The notes: generated by a model not told the origin, from the sequence alone. A DNA stretch of 64,000 nucleotides from Argyresthia goedartella (GCA_949825045.1 OX463815.1:20639231-20703230), one strand, 5' to 3'; positions 21,880 through 33,149 are shown, counted from the first letter of the stretch. Numbers and translations: made by a program.

Positions 21880-22010
21880 CCCACATTTGCCCACTTTTAG
21901 ATAATCAAAAGTCAATTTTGCATGACAGGTGGATAACCCATCGCCAAAACTATGGAGGTTTCTTCCTCACGATGTCCTATAGAGATATAAAAGGTTTCTT
22001 CACGACGAAA
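21880..22010 (-). repeat. SINE family B fragment
   Basis: 'gcatgacaggtggataaccc', 'atcgccaaaactatggaggt' and 'ttcctcacgatgtcc' match the family B minus-strand body. Confidence 0.55.
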
Positions 22011-23370
22011 CTTGGACCTTATTGGAGTTAAAACCGCTTTTTTGTTAATGAAACCAACACAGCTGAACAGCTGATAAATAATTCCGCCATCTTGACAGAC
22101 AAGTCACTGACTAAACAAGCTTTCTCGGTTACTTGTTATTGATTACATAGTTTACGCCACCCTAATACGCGAAACGCAGATTTGTGGTAAAGTTTTTGGT
22201 ATCATAAAGTTTGGCGCACAGAGCGGCCACAGACACACGGATATAGCACCTCCGTTCCGTTCCGTCCAAAATAATGACAACATATTTTGCAAATATTTCG
22301 ATTACATACAAAACATACAAAAACTTTTAGTATTACCCGTTACCGATTTGTCACCTGTACATTTCCATAACCTGAAACCAAACAACTATTTGATACCACA
22401 AAAACAGAAAGCGGCTATAAATATTTATATTGCATGAGTAGATGAATAACTGCTAGTGCGAAATACGGTAATATCGGCCTAACAAAAAGTGTGTTCATGT
22501 CATGATTCCACTCAATTAGGGACTGCCCACCCCTGTCCAGCTGAACATGAACTGTGCGGAGCCCTACCCACGTATGAATGCCGTGGGTGTGTTTCACGTC
22601 ATTGATGAATTCAGTGCAGGAAACTAACTAACTAATTTAAATAATAGGTTTAACAACTGAAGTTTGTTCAATCCTTTTATTTAATTGCGCGTTATCTTAC
22701 AAATCAGTAAGATTTACAACAGGTAGGTGATATAACTTAGGATCTAAAAATAAATAGTTTCTGTAGAATGTCAGGTTTAACTCAATGGAATCAAAGGAGA
22801 TTCATGATTCAAAAGTTCTTGACTACTGTAGCAATTGAAAATTATCCAAAGATAGTTTGATCCTCTATTAAATACATGCCAATCGATCGAGAAAATAATT
22901 ACAAACAACAAATATTCAATGATAAAATGTCGCCTTTCTGAGTTATTTCAGTTGAATACTTTCGTAAAATAGTTGATTTTTGTCTCATAAAGTTATATTT
23001 GAACGATTATTCTAAAGTCTTGATTTATATCCTTCTTTCCTTGGCTGTCATCGTATTGTAAGTATACGGGAGTGACATAAATTCCACAAGTCCCGAGCAT
23101 ATCTTTGGTAGTATATTAGTATAAGAGTAGCTTAACATGATTCATCTGTACGCGAATAAATATCAGCTGATTCATACGAAGTGATACCCTGTATAACTAC
23201 AGTACGAGTACATGTTATATGTCAGAAAGGATACTATATACGACATTTTGTCAAAGTATTGTTGTTAGTAACTATATTCTCAATTGATCGGTATATTTTT
23301 TATACTCGTAGATGACCCGATAAAGGAAAATTTTATGTACTTGCAACTAAGGTATTCCAAAGAGGTTCGA
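22011..23370. other. unassigned, AT-rich
   Basis: No repeat, ORF or hairpin that I can support over 1.3 kb. A minus-strand frame at 22415-22597 is short and featureless. Confidence 0.4.
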
Positions 23371-23374
23371 TGCC

Positions 23375-23430
23375 CAATGTCCATACTCTTCATTGGACTA
23401 CTATGGGAGAAAAAGGGCGAAGAAACTCCC
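23375..23430 (+). repeat. short interspersed word, copy 1
   Basis: 'cttcattggactactatggg', then 'agaaaaagggcgaagaaact'. It is repeated at 25005-25060 (minus) and 40770-40815 (plus). In one frame each reads LHWTT.GE.GRR, but lengths and flanks differ, so this is a repeat word rather than a gene. Confidence 0.5.
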
Positions 23431-23794
23431 ACAGGGGCACAGTTAGAATGAACTTTTTCGCATATAACAAAGACAAATCTAATTGTTGGTGCACGTTTCC
23501 GCGTACGTGGGAGCTTAACCTCTTACTCCTCCGAATCATAGGGATAAGGGATTGCCAGGGTTCACTTTATGGTAAATCTATTTTGGGTATGTGTTTAAAG
23601 GAAAGTTTTGGCAAGCGTCGGAGTTCACGCACTCTATGCAAATGTATTCTTATGGATCAAATACTTTGTGTTTGAAGTGGAAATGCTGCTTCGTTTCCCC
23701 TGAAGGCTCTTTCCGGTATGGGTCTGAATACATTTCGGTATATTATATTCAGGTTTATTGTTATTGATAATAATTTCAACACATCACAACATTA

Positions 23795-23850
23795 CGTCAC
23801 TCCTTTTTCCCAAACGGGGTGGCAGAGACACAGTTGTGTCAACTTTTAGC
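23795..23850 (-). repeat. SINE family B 3' fragment
   Basis: 'cgtcactcctttttcccaaa' followed by 'ggggtggcagagacacagtt' is the reversed family B 3' end. Confidence 0.55.
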
Positions 23851-23894
23851 CAGTTAAATATTTAAGGTTGTGTTTTTAATTACCAATGTAAAAA

Positions 23895-23957
23895 TTTACT
23901 AGAGAATACTATAGGTACTATGGGATTACCATAGTACCTATAGTATTCTCTAGTAAA
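23895..23957. repeat. perfect 29-bp hairpin, 5-nt loop
   Basis: Left arm 23895-23923 (tttactagagaatactatag...), loop gatta, right arm 23929-23957. There is no mismatch in 29 pairs. Flanks do not match each other. Confidence 0.95.
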
Positions 23958-23959
23958 AT

Positions 23960-24380
23960 CCTTATGATTTTAAAAGCATCGCTATTTTTTGATGATAATT
24001 TTATGTATCAATTTCTGGAAGATGTGATCCAGCTATCTCGTCCTTATTTGAGTTAGTCAATCTATCTCCACTCGAGATCCAGCAGAAACTGCCGCCTCGG
24101 ATCTTGATAAATGTGGAAAACAAGCTTGAAAGGGCTTCTAAAGGAGCTTTCTCATTGTGCCACCCTATTCAATTCAGTGTTAAATCGAATCAAATCCGTT
24201 ATTCCAAACTCTCGAAAAAAACATCGTGAGAATCAAATAATGTTTCAGCTCGTTTGTCCAAAGTTACGACTGTAATCACTTATTCAGGAAAATGAAGTGG
24301 CTTTATAGACTTTTAGGGGACTTGTAGCTGTGTATATTAGGCTCCGGCGTACAATATTGTTGGTGTAACTTTATCGTTAC
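23960..24380. other. unassigned
   Basis: No supported feature. Confidence 0.35.
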
Positions 24381-24384
24381 TTTT

Positions 24385-24560
24385 TAGGGTTCGGTGCCCA
24401 AAGGGTGAAAGGGTATTACTAAGCCTCAGCCGTCCGTCCGTCTGTCTGTCTGTATGTCCATTAGCGAGCTGTACTTCATGAACCGTAATGGGTAGAGAAG
24501 AGAGCTTAAATTCTCACTTGCTATTTATGTTGCAGATTCAGCAACAAATAAAATAGTGTG
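24385..24560 (-). repeat. repeat family R fragment
   Basis: 'gggttcggtgcccaaagggt', 'attactaagcctcagccgtc', 'cgtccgtctgtctgtctgta' and 'cttcatgaaccgtaatgggt' match the family R minus-strand end. Confidence 0.6.
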
Positions 24561-25555
24561 TACTCAAGATACTAAGTTCAAGTCAAGGCTTTTGAAATTC
24601 TCCCCAAGTACGATTCAAACAATTGCACAACAAATTTGCAATGCAAACAAAAACCAAACAATGATTTATCAGTGATTTGACAACAAAAACATTGCAGTTC
24701 GCGAACGCATCAACTAAATAAACGTGAAGAAGCAGAAGTAGGATAAGTGGCGCTCATATGCAAAGAAATGTAGGTTTTTGAGTAATTTAAAAAGCATGTT
24801 AAAGCGACTTTTTTGACAAAATTAAAATATTCAAAATTACTTAAATGACGGGACTGTATGGGGTTAATCTAGCACAACACAGACCTTGCTGTTCATAATT
24901 TTGTAATTATTTATTCCTGCTTATTAATCATAATAATAAAAAAAAACATATTTGTATCAGATAAGCACAATCAATTTTTAAAAGAGAGATAAAAATCAAT
25001 CTGTGGGCGTTTCTACGCCCTGCTTCTCCCACAGTGGTCCAATGTAGGGAAGAAATAAATAGAAATAAAAGGCAAAAAATTACTTTTGCTAAGTATTTGT
25101 AAATATCTACAGTAATGAATAACTTTGACTTTGACTTTGTATGTTTATTTACTCGAATAGCCATCTATTTTGATACGTATGAAGTTCGTGCCTAGCACTC
25201 TGATCGTAAATGACTGGCAGAATGTATGGGCCCGTCTTTACACGAAATAACTATAATGCTTCTTACTTACGAGGAGCAGGAGATCATACTTCTTCTTACT
25301 TATTCCATTATTTGACACATTATGTTGGTAGTAAACAGGTTAATAAATAAACAATAAGACAGATACAATTGATTGACATATCGCCATTTCAAACTACTAC
25401 CACAACTTTATTAAGAGTTTCTTATCTCAAAATCTTCTTATCTCACTTAGTTTTACATCTGTATAATTGTCAAGGTTTTTCCTCCATCCATCAATTATGA
25501 AAATTAACCGTGTCAATTAACTTATATTAAAGTAAAATAATAATGTAGCTCATTA
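24561..25555. other. unassigned, includes a short repeat word
   Basis: 25005-25060 (minus) is a copy of the word described at 23375. The rest is AT-rich with no supported feature. Confidence 0.4.
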
Positions 25556-25559
25556 ATGT

Positions 25560-25845
25560 TCCCACCCACCGAGTGGGACGGGCCTTTACCCGGATTCGCG
25601 TAAGATTAAGCCGTACTCCGCCACGCTGGCTCAGTGCGGGTTGGGGGAGGGGTTTTACGGCCACCACCACATATCGATAGTATCAGGGACCTACAGCTTA
25701 ACGTGTCATCCTAAACACTGAACGTCCGATAATGTACTTAAGATAAATTATTTATCTCTTTGGTAAATGGTCACGATTCGAACCTGCATCTCCTGAGTGA
25801 GAAGCAAGCGCAAAACCCATTAGACCACGGAGCTCGTCAATCAAC
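25560..25845 (-). mobile_element. tRNA-derived SINE, family B/E, with tRNA-like head
   Basis: On the minus strand the head begins near 25838: 'gagctccgtggtctaatggg' (A box), then a B box 'ggttcgaatcgtgacc' near 25770-25785. The body runs to 'ctgagccagcgtggcggagt' and 'cccgtcccactcggtgggtg' near 25560. A related head is at 26655 on the plus strand. Lack of acceptor-stem pairing argues against a tRNA gene. Confidence 0.65.
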
Positions 25846-26185
25846 TTAACTATGGTAAATACATAGTTCCAATGAAATATGGAGTTGTTTCCTCGTGAGT
25901 GCTGTAATAGATAGTCTTGTTAAATATTTAAATATCATGACTAAGTGAAAAACCGACTCTACCTTACTAGCCACTAATAAATCATAAGGGCTATAAATAA
26001 CCCAGTCACCTTATTTTATAACGCTATACTCAATTTCCCTAAAAAAGTAATAGACATTTATTATTTTTCTCATCCCTTTAATAAAGCCTAGTACAGTGAC
26101 GAATCTATTTCATTTTGATATTTTAAATGCACATTTTTACGGAGTTTTGCCAGATACAAATGAATTTGGCCTTTCTTCATAATTT
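25846..26185. other. unassigned
   Basis: AT-rich, no supported feature. Confidence 0.35.
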
Positions 26186-26189
26186 GTAG

Positions 26190-26545
26190 GATTAGGTGCC
26201 CTAAGGGTGCCAAATGCCAAAAAAAACCTATTATAAATCTTCCGCTGTCCATCTGTCCGTCCGTCGGTTAACGGACTGTCTCACGAACCGTAATAGGTTG
26301 AAATTTGAAGGAACCCTTACAAGAAACGTTTTTCAACACCCCCCGGGATATAACAAACCACATAATGAATCAACTATGATCGTAGTCTTCATGTCTTATC
26401 ACATGTGGCGCAATTAGTTTGATATCGGACTTCGCGGATCCGGACATAACTTTATTTTCTTTTTGTTTTTATTTTATTATTTTAGTGCGGTATTATGGTA
26501 CGGAACCCTTCGTGTGCGAGTCCGTCCCGTACTTCACCGATTCTT
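26190..26545 (-). repeat. repeat family R copy, diverged
   Basis: The left end is 'ggtgccctaagggtgcc', with 'cttccgctgtccatctgtcc' and 'acgaaccgtaataggttgaa' following. The right end is 'atggtacggaacccttcgtg' plus 'ccgtacttcaccgatt'. Both ends of the family are present. Confidence 0.65.
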
Positions 26546-26654
26546 ATGTCAAAAAGTTTTTCTGCTTACGAACTTGATATAGGTACTTATAAATGAACGA
26601 ATGGCGAGATATACTCGTTATTAGAAACGTGCAATGCATTATGTATGATGGAGT

Positions 26655-26950
26655 ATTGCATAGAGCTCCGTTGTCTAATAAGTTTCACGCTTGCTTCTGA
26701 CACAGGAGATGCAGATTCGATTCCAAGCCATGTACCAATGAGATAAGTAATTTATCTGAAGTACATTATAAGGACGGTCTAGCGGTGATGGACAACATCG
26801 TGAGGAAACCTTCATTACTCCATAGCTGCGGCAGTGAGCTAGCCCCCTGTTACGCAAAAAATGGAGTATCGAATAACTGGCTCAAAGTGGGCACAATTGT
26901 GCCTCTGCTGCCCCGTATGGGAAAAGAAGTGACGTTATGTCACGTTATTT
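26655..26950 (+). mobile_element. tRNA-derived SINE, family B
   Basis: Head 'gagctccgttgtctaataag' and 'gatgcagattcgattcc', then the body 'ggacggtctagcggtgatgg', 'aaccttcattactccatagc' and 'ctagccccctgttacgc'. It ends 'tgcctctgctgccccgtatg', 'ggaaaagaagtgac'. This is the most complete family B copy in the window, so the many fragments can be judged against it. Confidence 0.7.
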
Positions 26951-27044
26951 ATTGTACTCTTCTGGTTAGAGGCAAACATGTTCCCACCAAACAGTCACCT
27001 TTGTGTCTTGGTGATAAAGTCCGAAGCCAATAAAATTTTCTGTA

Positions 27045-27670
27045 TGCTCTCTTTATACTTTATTGCACGTACACATTATTGGACAATTACAAACACGGTT
27101 GGTATACAAAGTCCTGCTTATCTCTATATAGGCATTTCTTCTAGCAAACCCAGGGCTGAAAGGAAAACATAGTTTCATTCGAAGGGAGACCTATTATGCA
27201 TAACATAACCAAAAACTAAACATCAGAGTGACTATATATAATAAATTACTTAGATATTTACACATATAAATAAATCAGAAACTACATAATAATATAATAC
27301 CTATGAATACTGTAAATAAATATCAAATAAATAAAATATAATCTACTAAAGAAGAGAAAGGTAATGTTCCTTCAAACGACTTTTGAAGATGTTAAGAGAT
27401 GGACTGTGCCTGACGGTGCTAGGGAGATTGTTCCACAGCTTGATAGCCCGGAGTTGGAACCCATATTCATAGGCAACAGTTTTATGTTGCGGAGTTGTGA
27501 GCAGCGACCGAGTGTGAGATCTCCGAGGCCTATCTGAAGAAAGAAAAGAAAAGGAATCACGTAAGAAGCCAGGGTAATGAGGATTATGTAAAATCTTAAA
27601 GAGAGTGAAGAGGATGTGGAAATCCCGGCGAAGACGTTCAGATCCCTGCGATACTGAGAAACATGGTCAA
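27045..27670 (-). mobile_element. LINE copy 2, 3' part
   Basis: 3' UTR and C-terminal ORF2 part of the same LINE family as copy 1. The 3' end is at 'tatactttattgcacgtaca' (27054-27073). The stretch 27361-27668 follows copy 1 positions 15060-15395 ('gtgtgagatctccga' is identical). It stops at 'gagaaacatggtcaaa', and the LINE resumes at about 29435, so copy 2 is split by the element at 27671-29434. Confidence 0.8.
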
Positions 27671-28097
27671 AGGGTGATGGGTAAAAATGTATGGGCTCCG
27701 GCCCCCCCCACCAACAGACATGAAAATTATGCCAATGTGCTCGTACACAGCCCCTTACAAGACTTTAATAAAAAAAATTGGAAATTCTATGGGAAAAGGC
27801 TAAAAAAAATAAAACTTTTTTTTTTTTATGTTTTTATTTTTACATTGAAGTTTGTTCTATTACAAACGCGTAACATGTTAATAACAATACAAAAATATGA
27901 TATATTAGGAAAATAAAACATTTTCTATGTATTTGGAGTGGTATTAAGTCACTACTAGTAATAACAAACTATATAATATTACGAAAAACAAAAATACAAC
28001 CAACTATATTATAATATAATAAACAACAAACTATATTATATAAAAAATACAACAAACTATATTATATACAAAATACAACAAACTATGTAATATACTA

Positions 28098-28634
28098 TTA
28101 TTCGTCTATTATAACATTATTTAACAGCTCTGCTGGCAGATTAAAGTCTGTATGGCGACCTATCGCCATGTACCAAATAATTGAAACTACATGCGCACAA
28201 CTTCCTATGGTGCGATCCCCTGTGAGGCAGGTACAGTAATAATGTGAAATAGCGCTTCTGTCAATAGCATTTGGATCTATTAATATATAACAGTAATAGG
28301 TGCGCGCTCTTACGTGCCTTGATTGTATACGCGATCTAATTAGCCATGCGTTCGGTAAAATAATATTACATCTGGCCAGATCAGCCATTTGGTGCTCGTA
28401 CATAATCTCGAACGTAAAACTCCCGCCTTTCATCATCGTCGTCTACACTTGATCTTCTTCTACATGAGGAACTTCCGGAATAACATTGTGTACATCAATA
28501 TCTTCTTCATTTATTTGAAGTTCTGGTACTGGGGCGACGGCGGCGTCAACATTTTCAATGTGAGCTTGCCGCGTGGCATTGATAGCTCTTTGCCAGCATC
28601 AATGGCAAACTGCCATAATATTATTGAATGCAAC
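28098..28634 (-). pseudogene. SWIM-type zinc-finger protein, C-terminal exon with stops
   Basis: The exon is bounded upstream by an acceptor ('tttatttttctag' before 28634). Read in the frame that continues phase 0 from the upstream exon, it gives '...AINATRQAHIENVDAAV', an acidic stretch, a TAG stop, then 'MMKGGSFTFEIMYEHQ' and the finger: 'YYCTCLTGDRTIGSCAHVV', i.e. C-x-C ... C-x-H, followed by 'IWYMAIGRH' and the stop at 28098. C-x-C-(n)-C-x-H is the SWIM signature, a zinc-binding fold found in several transposases. At least two in-frame stops (near 28600 and 28445) make it a pseudogene, although the last 112 codons are open. Confidence 0.6.
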
Positions 28635-29150
28635 CTAGAAAAATAAAATAAAACAATAAGTTGAAATGAAAACAGAAAACATGCATTTTAACAGACAGTC
28701 TTTAAAAATATGATCATTATGCAATTCTGTGAATCTCGTGTTTTGGCGTTCCTACTTGTGACACCTACGTGGTGGGGGCAGTCAAGAAATAACAAATACC
28801 AAAGTAATAATAGGTACCAAAGATAAGGAACACGCTAAGAGGTAATTATTTATTACTCTTCGTTTGACAAAGCGACGAAAAGAAAGATAGACAACACCTT
28901 GCTGTCTCGCTCCCTCAATATTCAGAACAATGCTGATGCATATTGCGCATACCATTCGCTTAGATAGTGTTGCCTTTTTATCGCGTTGCCAAAGGATACC
29001 AAAGGATGCCGCCGCATAAACAAAGGATGTCGCGATATTATCTAAGCGAATGGACTTTAAATCATTTTAAGCACATAGGTTTTGGTTTAAATTACTTTGA
29101 ATGCTTTAAAGCTTTATATTAATAATACTTATAAAATATTTTATATTTAC

Positions 29151-29388
29151 CTGTATCACTGCATTTTCTGAAATATAGTTCACTAATTCAGGATCGGTTT
29201 GAATTAATGTAACTTGTAAAATGTGCCGCCTTTTTCGCAAGACAGAACGCGGACACATGACACAGCGGCGACCAGTTTCCATTATATCCAATCCAGTAGA
29301 GTTATCACAAAGTCCTTTATAGCGCCAGGGTCAAACGAAAAGCTATCAATCAGTCCAGGTAACAAGCGGAGGTTGTACTCAAACACCA
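29151..29388 (-). pseudogene. N-terminal exon of the SWIM-type element protein
   Basis: Two overlapping open frames begin just inside the right inverted repeat. One is 'MVFEYNLRLLPGLIDSF', ending at a stop at 29282. The other runs from 29291 with 'METGRRCVMCPRSVLRKRR' and 'PELVNYISENAVIQ', ending exactly at a good donor ('atacag' then 'gtaaat', at 29151). The intron of about 516 bp ends at the acceptor at 28635. A one-base change would fuse the two frames. The C-x-x-C is suggestive of a metal site but too little is left to identify a domain. Confidence 0.4.
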
Positions 29389-29434
29389 TTTCATTTCTGT
29401 TGATCGGGGGGGCCAGTTCCGCCCATCCTCCTTT

Positions 29435-31170
29435 GCGCAAACCGAAAATAAACCGAATCCCGAGATTCTGAAGTCGCTCGAGTTTGTCAAGTTGCTCTTT
29501 GTTTGCGCTGATCCAGCAGACATCTGCGTAGTCAATGAGGGGAAGTAACAGAGACTGGGCAAGTGTAATTTTGGTCTGATGAGGCAAGAAGTGCTGAAGT
29601 CATCTAAGGGAGTAAAACGTAGCAAAGACACGCCTACTAACCTCGCAGACATGCGATGACCAAGACAGCAGGTTATCAAAGATATCAAAGATGACTCCGA
29701 GATTTTTGGCCTTCGAGCTGTAGGGAATTACGGTTCCATCGTAAATTATCGGTGCAGTGGACATATGCTGAAACACTTGGAGAGAGTGCCTGGACCCAGT
29801 AATCATCGACTGCGAATTAAAAGGATTGACAAGTAGGCCGTGTGACAGAGCCCAATGCCTGATACTCTCAAGATCAGTATTTAGCACGGCCACAGCAGAG
29901 TTTACATCACAGGGAGAAAAATGACGGTAAATTTGGAGATCATCGGCATAGAGATGATAAGAGGAAGAGAGTGTATCCGAGATAGAATTTATGAAGACAG
30001 ACAAAAGAAGAGGGGAGAAGATAATACCCTGAGGGTCCCCTGAAAAAAGGTCGCACCATTCTTTTGAAGTCTCCTGGGACTTTACACGCTGCTGACGACC
30101 TCTCAGGTAGGAGACGAACCAGCTGGCTGAGGCCGGGGAGACATTCAGAGACTTCAGTATCTCAATGAGGGTGTCCAAATCAAAACAGTTGAAGGCGCTG
30201 CGGAAGTCTAGTAGCGCTAGTACGGTGAGCTGTTTCTCGTCCATAGCCAACTGAATGTCATCAGTGACTTTGAGTAAGGCCATAACGATACTATGACCCG
30301 GCCTGAATCCCGACTGGAATTGATTCAGAAGACAGTGAGAAGTAAGGTAGGAGGAAAGCTGGGAGTGGAACATAGATTCTAGGACTTTGGAAAGTCAGCA
30401 GCAGAGTCAGCTCATTGAGCAGGCACTCGAAGGTATCGAAGTAATTGATGCGAAGCGAGGGACTGTAGAGAACACCGAGCAGAACTTTTCTATGGTGAAG
30501 ACAGATTTCAAGGAAAACATATTCAGCAGATTTAGAGTACTCTCTCAGGGAGACACTCATAACTCTGCAGGATATGTCCTAACAAAGGAAAATAGCTACA
30601 CCACCACCACCTTTTCCAACTCTATCGTTCCGATACAGCTGGTATCCAGGTAGTGAATACATGGTGGAAGGCATAGACGGTTTTATGAAAGATTCAGAAA
30701 TAAGTATACCATCCACATGTTTTGTGCTGAACGCTTCTAGAAGGTCTGGGTCACTAGAGTGGATGCTTTGGGCATTGATTTGAACAATATTTAAGTTACT
30801 CTCCAGGCCACCAAAGACAGTCCTCAATTTGGCGGATAGCGGTTCCACCACAAAGGAGTTATCGCTCTCGGCACTAATGTAGTCGTCGCTTGAGGAACAA
30901 GAGAAAAAACTATTATCAATATTACATTAACTAGCCATATGTATAAAATATTTATAGATTATATATATATCTAACTAAAACTATACTAAACTAAAATACA
31001 AATAATGGAACCTGACCCAGCCCCTATCCACATAGGAATCCTGGAAGAAATCAATAAGTAAACTATAATAGCTCTTCATGGGTACATAAGACATTGGAAA
31101 ATACACACTGCACAGCGGGATTGAAACAGAAAGAAAACAAAATTAAATAAATGAATCTAGAGTGAAAAAA
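29435..31170 (-). mobile_element. LINE copy 2, 5' part with internal deletion
   Basis: Minus strand: leader around 31170-30920, the ORF2 start region (an 'SSSDDYISAESDNSFVVEPL' stretch near 30900-30840), endonuclease N-terminal half ('INAQSI', 'ILISESF', 'GGGGVAIF', 'LLGVLYSPS'), then a jump near 30395 into RT motifs ('FRPGHS', 'LLDFRSAFNCFD', 'GIIFSPLLLSVFI', 'YADD', 'LERLQNLGIRFIFGLRK'). The endonuclease C-terminal half with GDFN, the linker and the first RT block are missing, about 0.85 kb compared with copy 1. The copy joins 27045-27670 across the nested element. Confidence 0.8.
29600..30851 (-). pseudogene. LINE ORF2 relic of copy 2
   Basis: Broken into frames 30851-30579, 30560-30291, 30373-29600 and 29587-29447. 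Protein similarity to copy 1 is high throughout, including the unusual Asn in 'AFNC.D', just after RT motif A, in both copies. That shared residue looks like a lineage character and is not the catalytic Asp. The frame after 'FIFGLRK' (29447) runs into the nested element and the real continuation is at 27668. Confidence 0.8.
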
Positions 31171-31174
31171 ATAC

Positions 31175-31735
31175 ACACATTTGCTATTATGTCCGGTACG
31201 TTAAGTAAGTAAGTTTTATATATTTTTATCTCGATCTTTGTGTAAAATCTATTAATACTTGTACCTTCTGTGCTGTTTTATGTATAATGTGACGCTTTAA
31301 TTAACGCTTATCTTATCTTATATTATCTTATCTTATTGAATTAGGCACTGGATAAAAGTGGGTATGCCTATGCCTCTGCCAGCCAATAAATACTTATATG
31401 CAAACTACCTATAATTCTAAAGAGTTCTTCACAAGACTTTTAAATTTATTCAGAGTAGGATTTGTAAACTACAGGGCGAAAGCGTGGAGAGAAACCATAC
31501 CATATGTATTACAATACGATTGGTTTTGTTCTGTTGACAATAAAAACGGGTTATTTCATCAGAATGGTGTTGTTACTTTTGAATATTCTTTAGATATAAT
31601 TATGTGAAAACTTGTGAGGGATTTATAACATCTTTATATCAAAGGAATGGATATTCTGTTGCTTGTAGGTATCAAGCTTTCCTTGTGTGTTAAAAAAGTA
31701 ACGTAATAATGAATTTAATTTTGTCTATTATCTTT
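31175..31735. other. unassigned
   Basis: A 'cttatcttatcttat'-type simple stretch near 31305-31340. A SINE B-like 'ggcactggataaaagtgggt' word is near 31346. A plus-strand frame at 31398-31607 has no recognised motif. Confidence 0.4.
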
Positions 31736-31739
31736 CCTT

Positions 31740-32020
31740 TAATACCTAGTGGATCATCATTGTCGAGATACTCGCGTGAGAAAACAAATTGCATCGCTAT
31801 CCGGTCGAGTTAAAAAAATTATGATAATTTTAGGCAGGTTGTCTATTCAAATATTCGGAGGCTTATCCATATTGCTGTCTGTGAATCCTTTTTAAACTAT
31901 GGAATCCTAATCTGGGGAGCAGCTGCTAAAACCCGTTTACTCAAAATAGAACACACACAGGGAGCCCTTTTTCAAAATGGCGTATCAATCAAAAGACTCA
32001 TAGGCATCCCACTGATTGCC
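31740..32020 (+). pseudogene. LINE reverse-transcriptase C-terminal fragment
   Basis: With frame changes the plus strand reads 'DHHCR.DTRVRKQIASLSGR', 'IRRLIHIAVCESFLNYGI' and 'LIWGAAAKTRLLKIEHTQGA'. This pattern (W G ... K ... L ... Q . ...) is the thumb/C-terminal region of CR1/jockey-group LINEs and resembles the piece at 50680-51275. Confidence 0.6.
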
Positions 32021-32024
32021 TTTA

Positions 32025-32670
32025 CCAAGATTGCAACCACCTTCGAGGTATATCACCGCTGTGGTTGCTAAATCAGGTGAATACAGTAAGATGGGCGGAC
32101 GTTCAATCCGACGCATATCGGTTGGATTGCGGCGTGGGGCAGGGGGGCCCACTTCGCCAAAGCTATTTAATCTATATATGAATCAGCTGATCGAGGATCT
32201 TCGCAGCATGCCGGTCGGTTGTTCTATTGATAACACGATGGTCAACAGCATCAGCTACTCCGACTACATGGCGTCGCTGGCCCCCTCGGTCAGCGCCACC
32301 AGAAATACGCTAGCCAAATCACGGCTTTAAATATAACGCATCTAAAAGTGAGATGATTGTCTCTAAGGCGGGCAACAACTGCCCTGAACTGAACCACGGG
32401 TACTGTTGACCAGTATAGCGTTGAAGAGAGTATCTGCTTTCAAGTATCTCGGTCACATTTTGACCGATAACTTATGTGACAATGCAATGTGGAGAGGGAA
32501 CGAAGGGCGCTGGCGGTCAGGCCGAATATGATAGCCCATAGGTTCACGCGTTGTAAAGCCGAGGTGAAATTAACACTTTTCAGGGCTTACTGCACATAGC
32601 TTTACACCTGCAGCCTGTGGACTGACTATACGAAAAAAGCTTTCAGCGCCCTTCGCGTCCAATTAAAAAA
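32025..32670 (+). pseudogene. second LINE reverse-transcriptase fragment, different family
   Basis: 'NQVNTVRWADVQSDAYRLD' followed by 'SPKLFNLYMNQLIEDLRS' and 'NSISYSDYMASLAPSV' match RT blocks around the catalytic box, here decayed from YADD to YSDY. Further on come 'FKYLGHILTDNLCDNA' and, after a shift, 'ALAVRPNMIAHRFTRC' and 'VKLTLFRAYC'. Several frameshifts. It follows the preceding LINE piece directly, so one has inserted into or recombined with the other. Confidence 0.65.
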
Positions 32671-32739
32671 TGACCCTAATGCCCGACGAACCAAACCCAC
32701 ATACAAACAAACACTTACATACACTATACACCACAGTCA

Positions 32740-32835
32740 ACTCACACTCACTATACTGGTTAAACGTGGGCACAATTGTGCCTCTGCCACTTCGTGTGGG
32801 AAAGGGCGTGACGCTATGTTTGGTTTTGGTTTTTA
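32740..32835 (+). repeat. SINE family B 3' fragment
   Basis: 'actggttaaacgtgggcaca', 'attgtgcctctgccacttcg' and 'tgtgggaaagggcgtgacgc' match the family B 3' end. Confidence 0.65.
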
Positions 32836-33149
32836 CCATATTATATAACGTTTAAACTCAATTAGTCCATACACCGTTTTATAAATGGTCTGGAACAGCC
32901 TTGTCCCCACGATGCAGGAAATCCTGGTGTGGGGACTAGGGCTTATTCAAACTGACAAAAATAACTAATTTGAAATATAAACACTGCGGTAGCTTCTTAG
33001 GTGAAGGATTCATGCAAAAGCCTTTATCCTTCGTGCTAAATTGAACATGTAAGCACAAAAAAGCACTTAAAACAAAATTTGGACAAAATCCCTAGAATTT
33101 TCGCGAAAATGCGGATTATCAATTAATATTACGACATAGACACCATTCT

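Larger units (their letters stand above)
27671..29434 (-). mobile_element. DNA element nested in LINE copy 2, encodes a SWIM-type protein relic
   Basis: A 1.76-kb insertion. Its ends are imperfect inverted repeats. Left, 27676-27720, contains 'gggctccggcccccccccac' (approximate C run) then 'caacagacatgaaa'. The right end, read on the minus strand from about 29434, contains 'atgggcggaactggcccccc', 'cgatcaacagaaatgaaa'. The outer part of the left end has about 13 extra bases. No clean target-site duplication is visible. Minus-strand coding pieces lie at 29151-29388 and 28098-28634, with plausible splice signals. The intron holds a perfect 15-bp inverted repeat (28952-28966 / 29039-29053), perhaps another small insertion. 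Superfamily not assigned: MULEs, Zisupton-like and other elements can carry SWIM domains. Confidence 0.65.
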
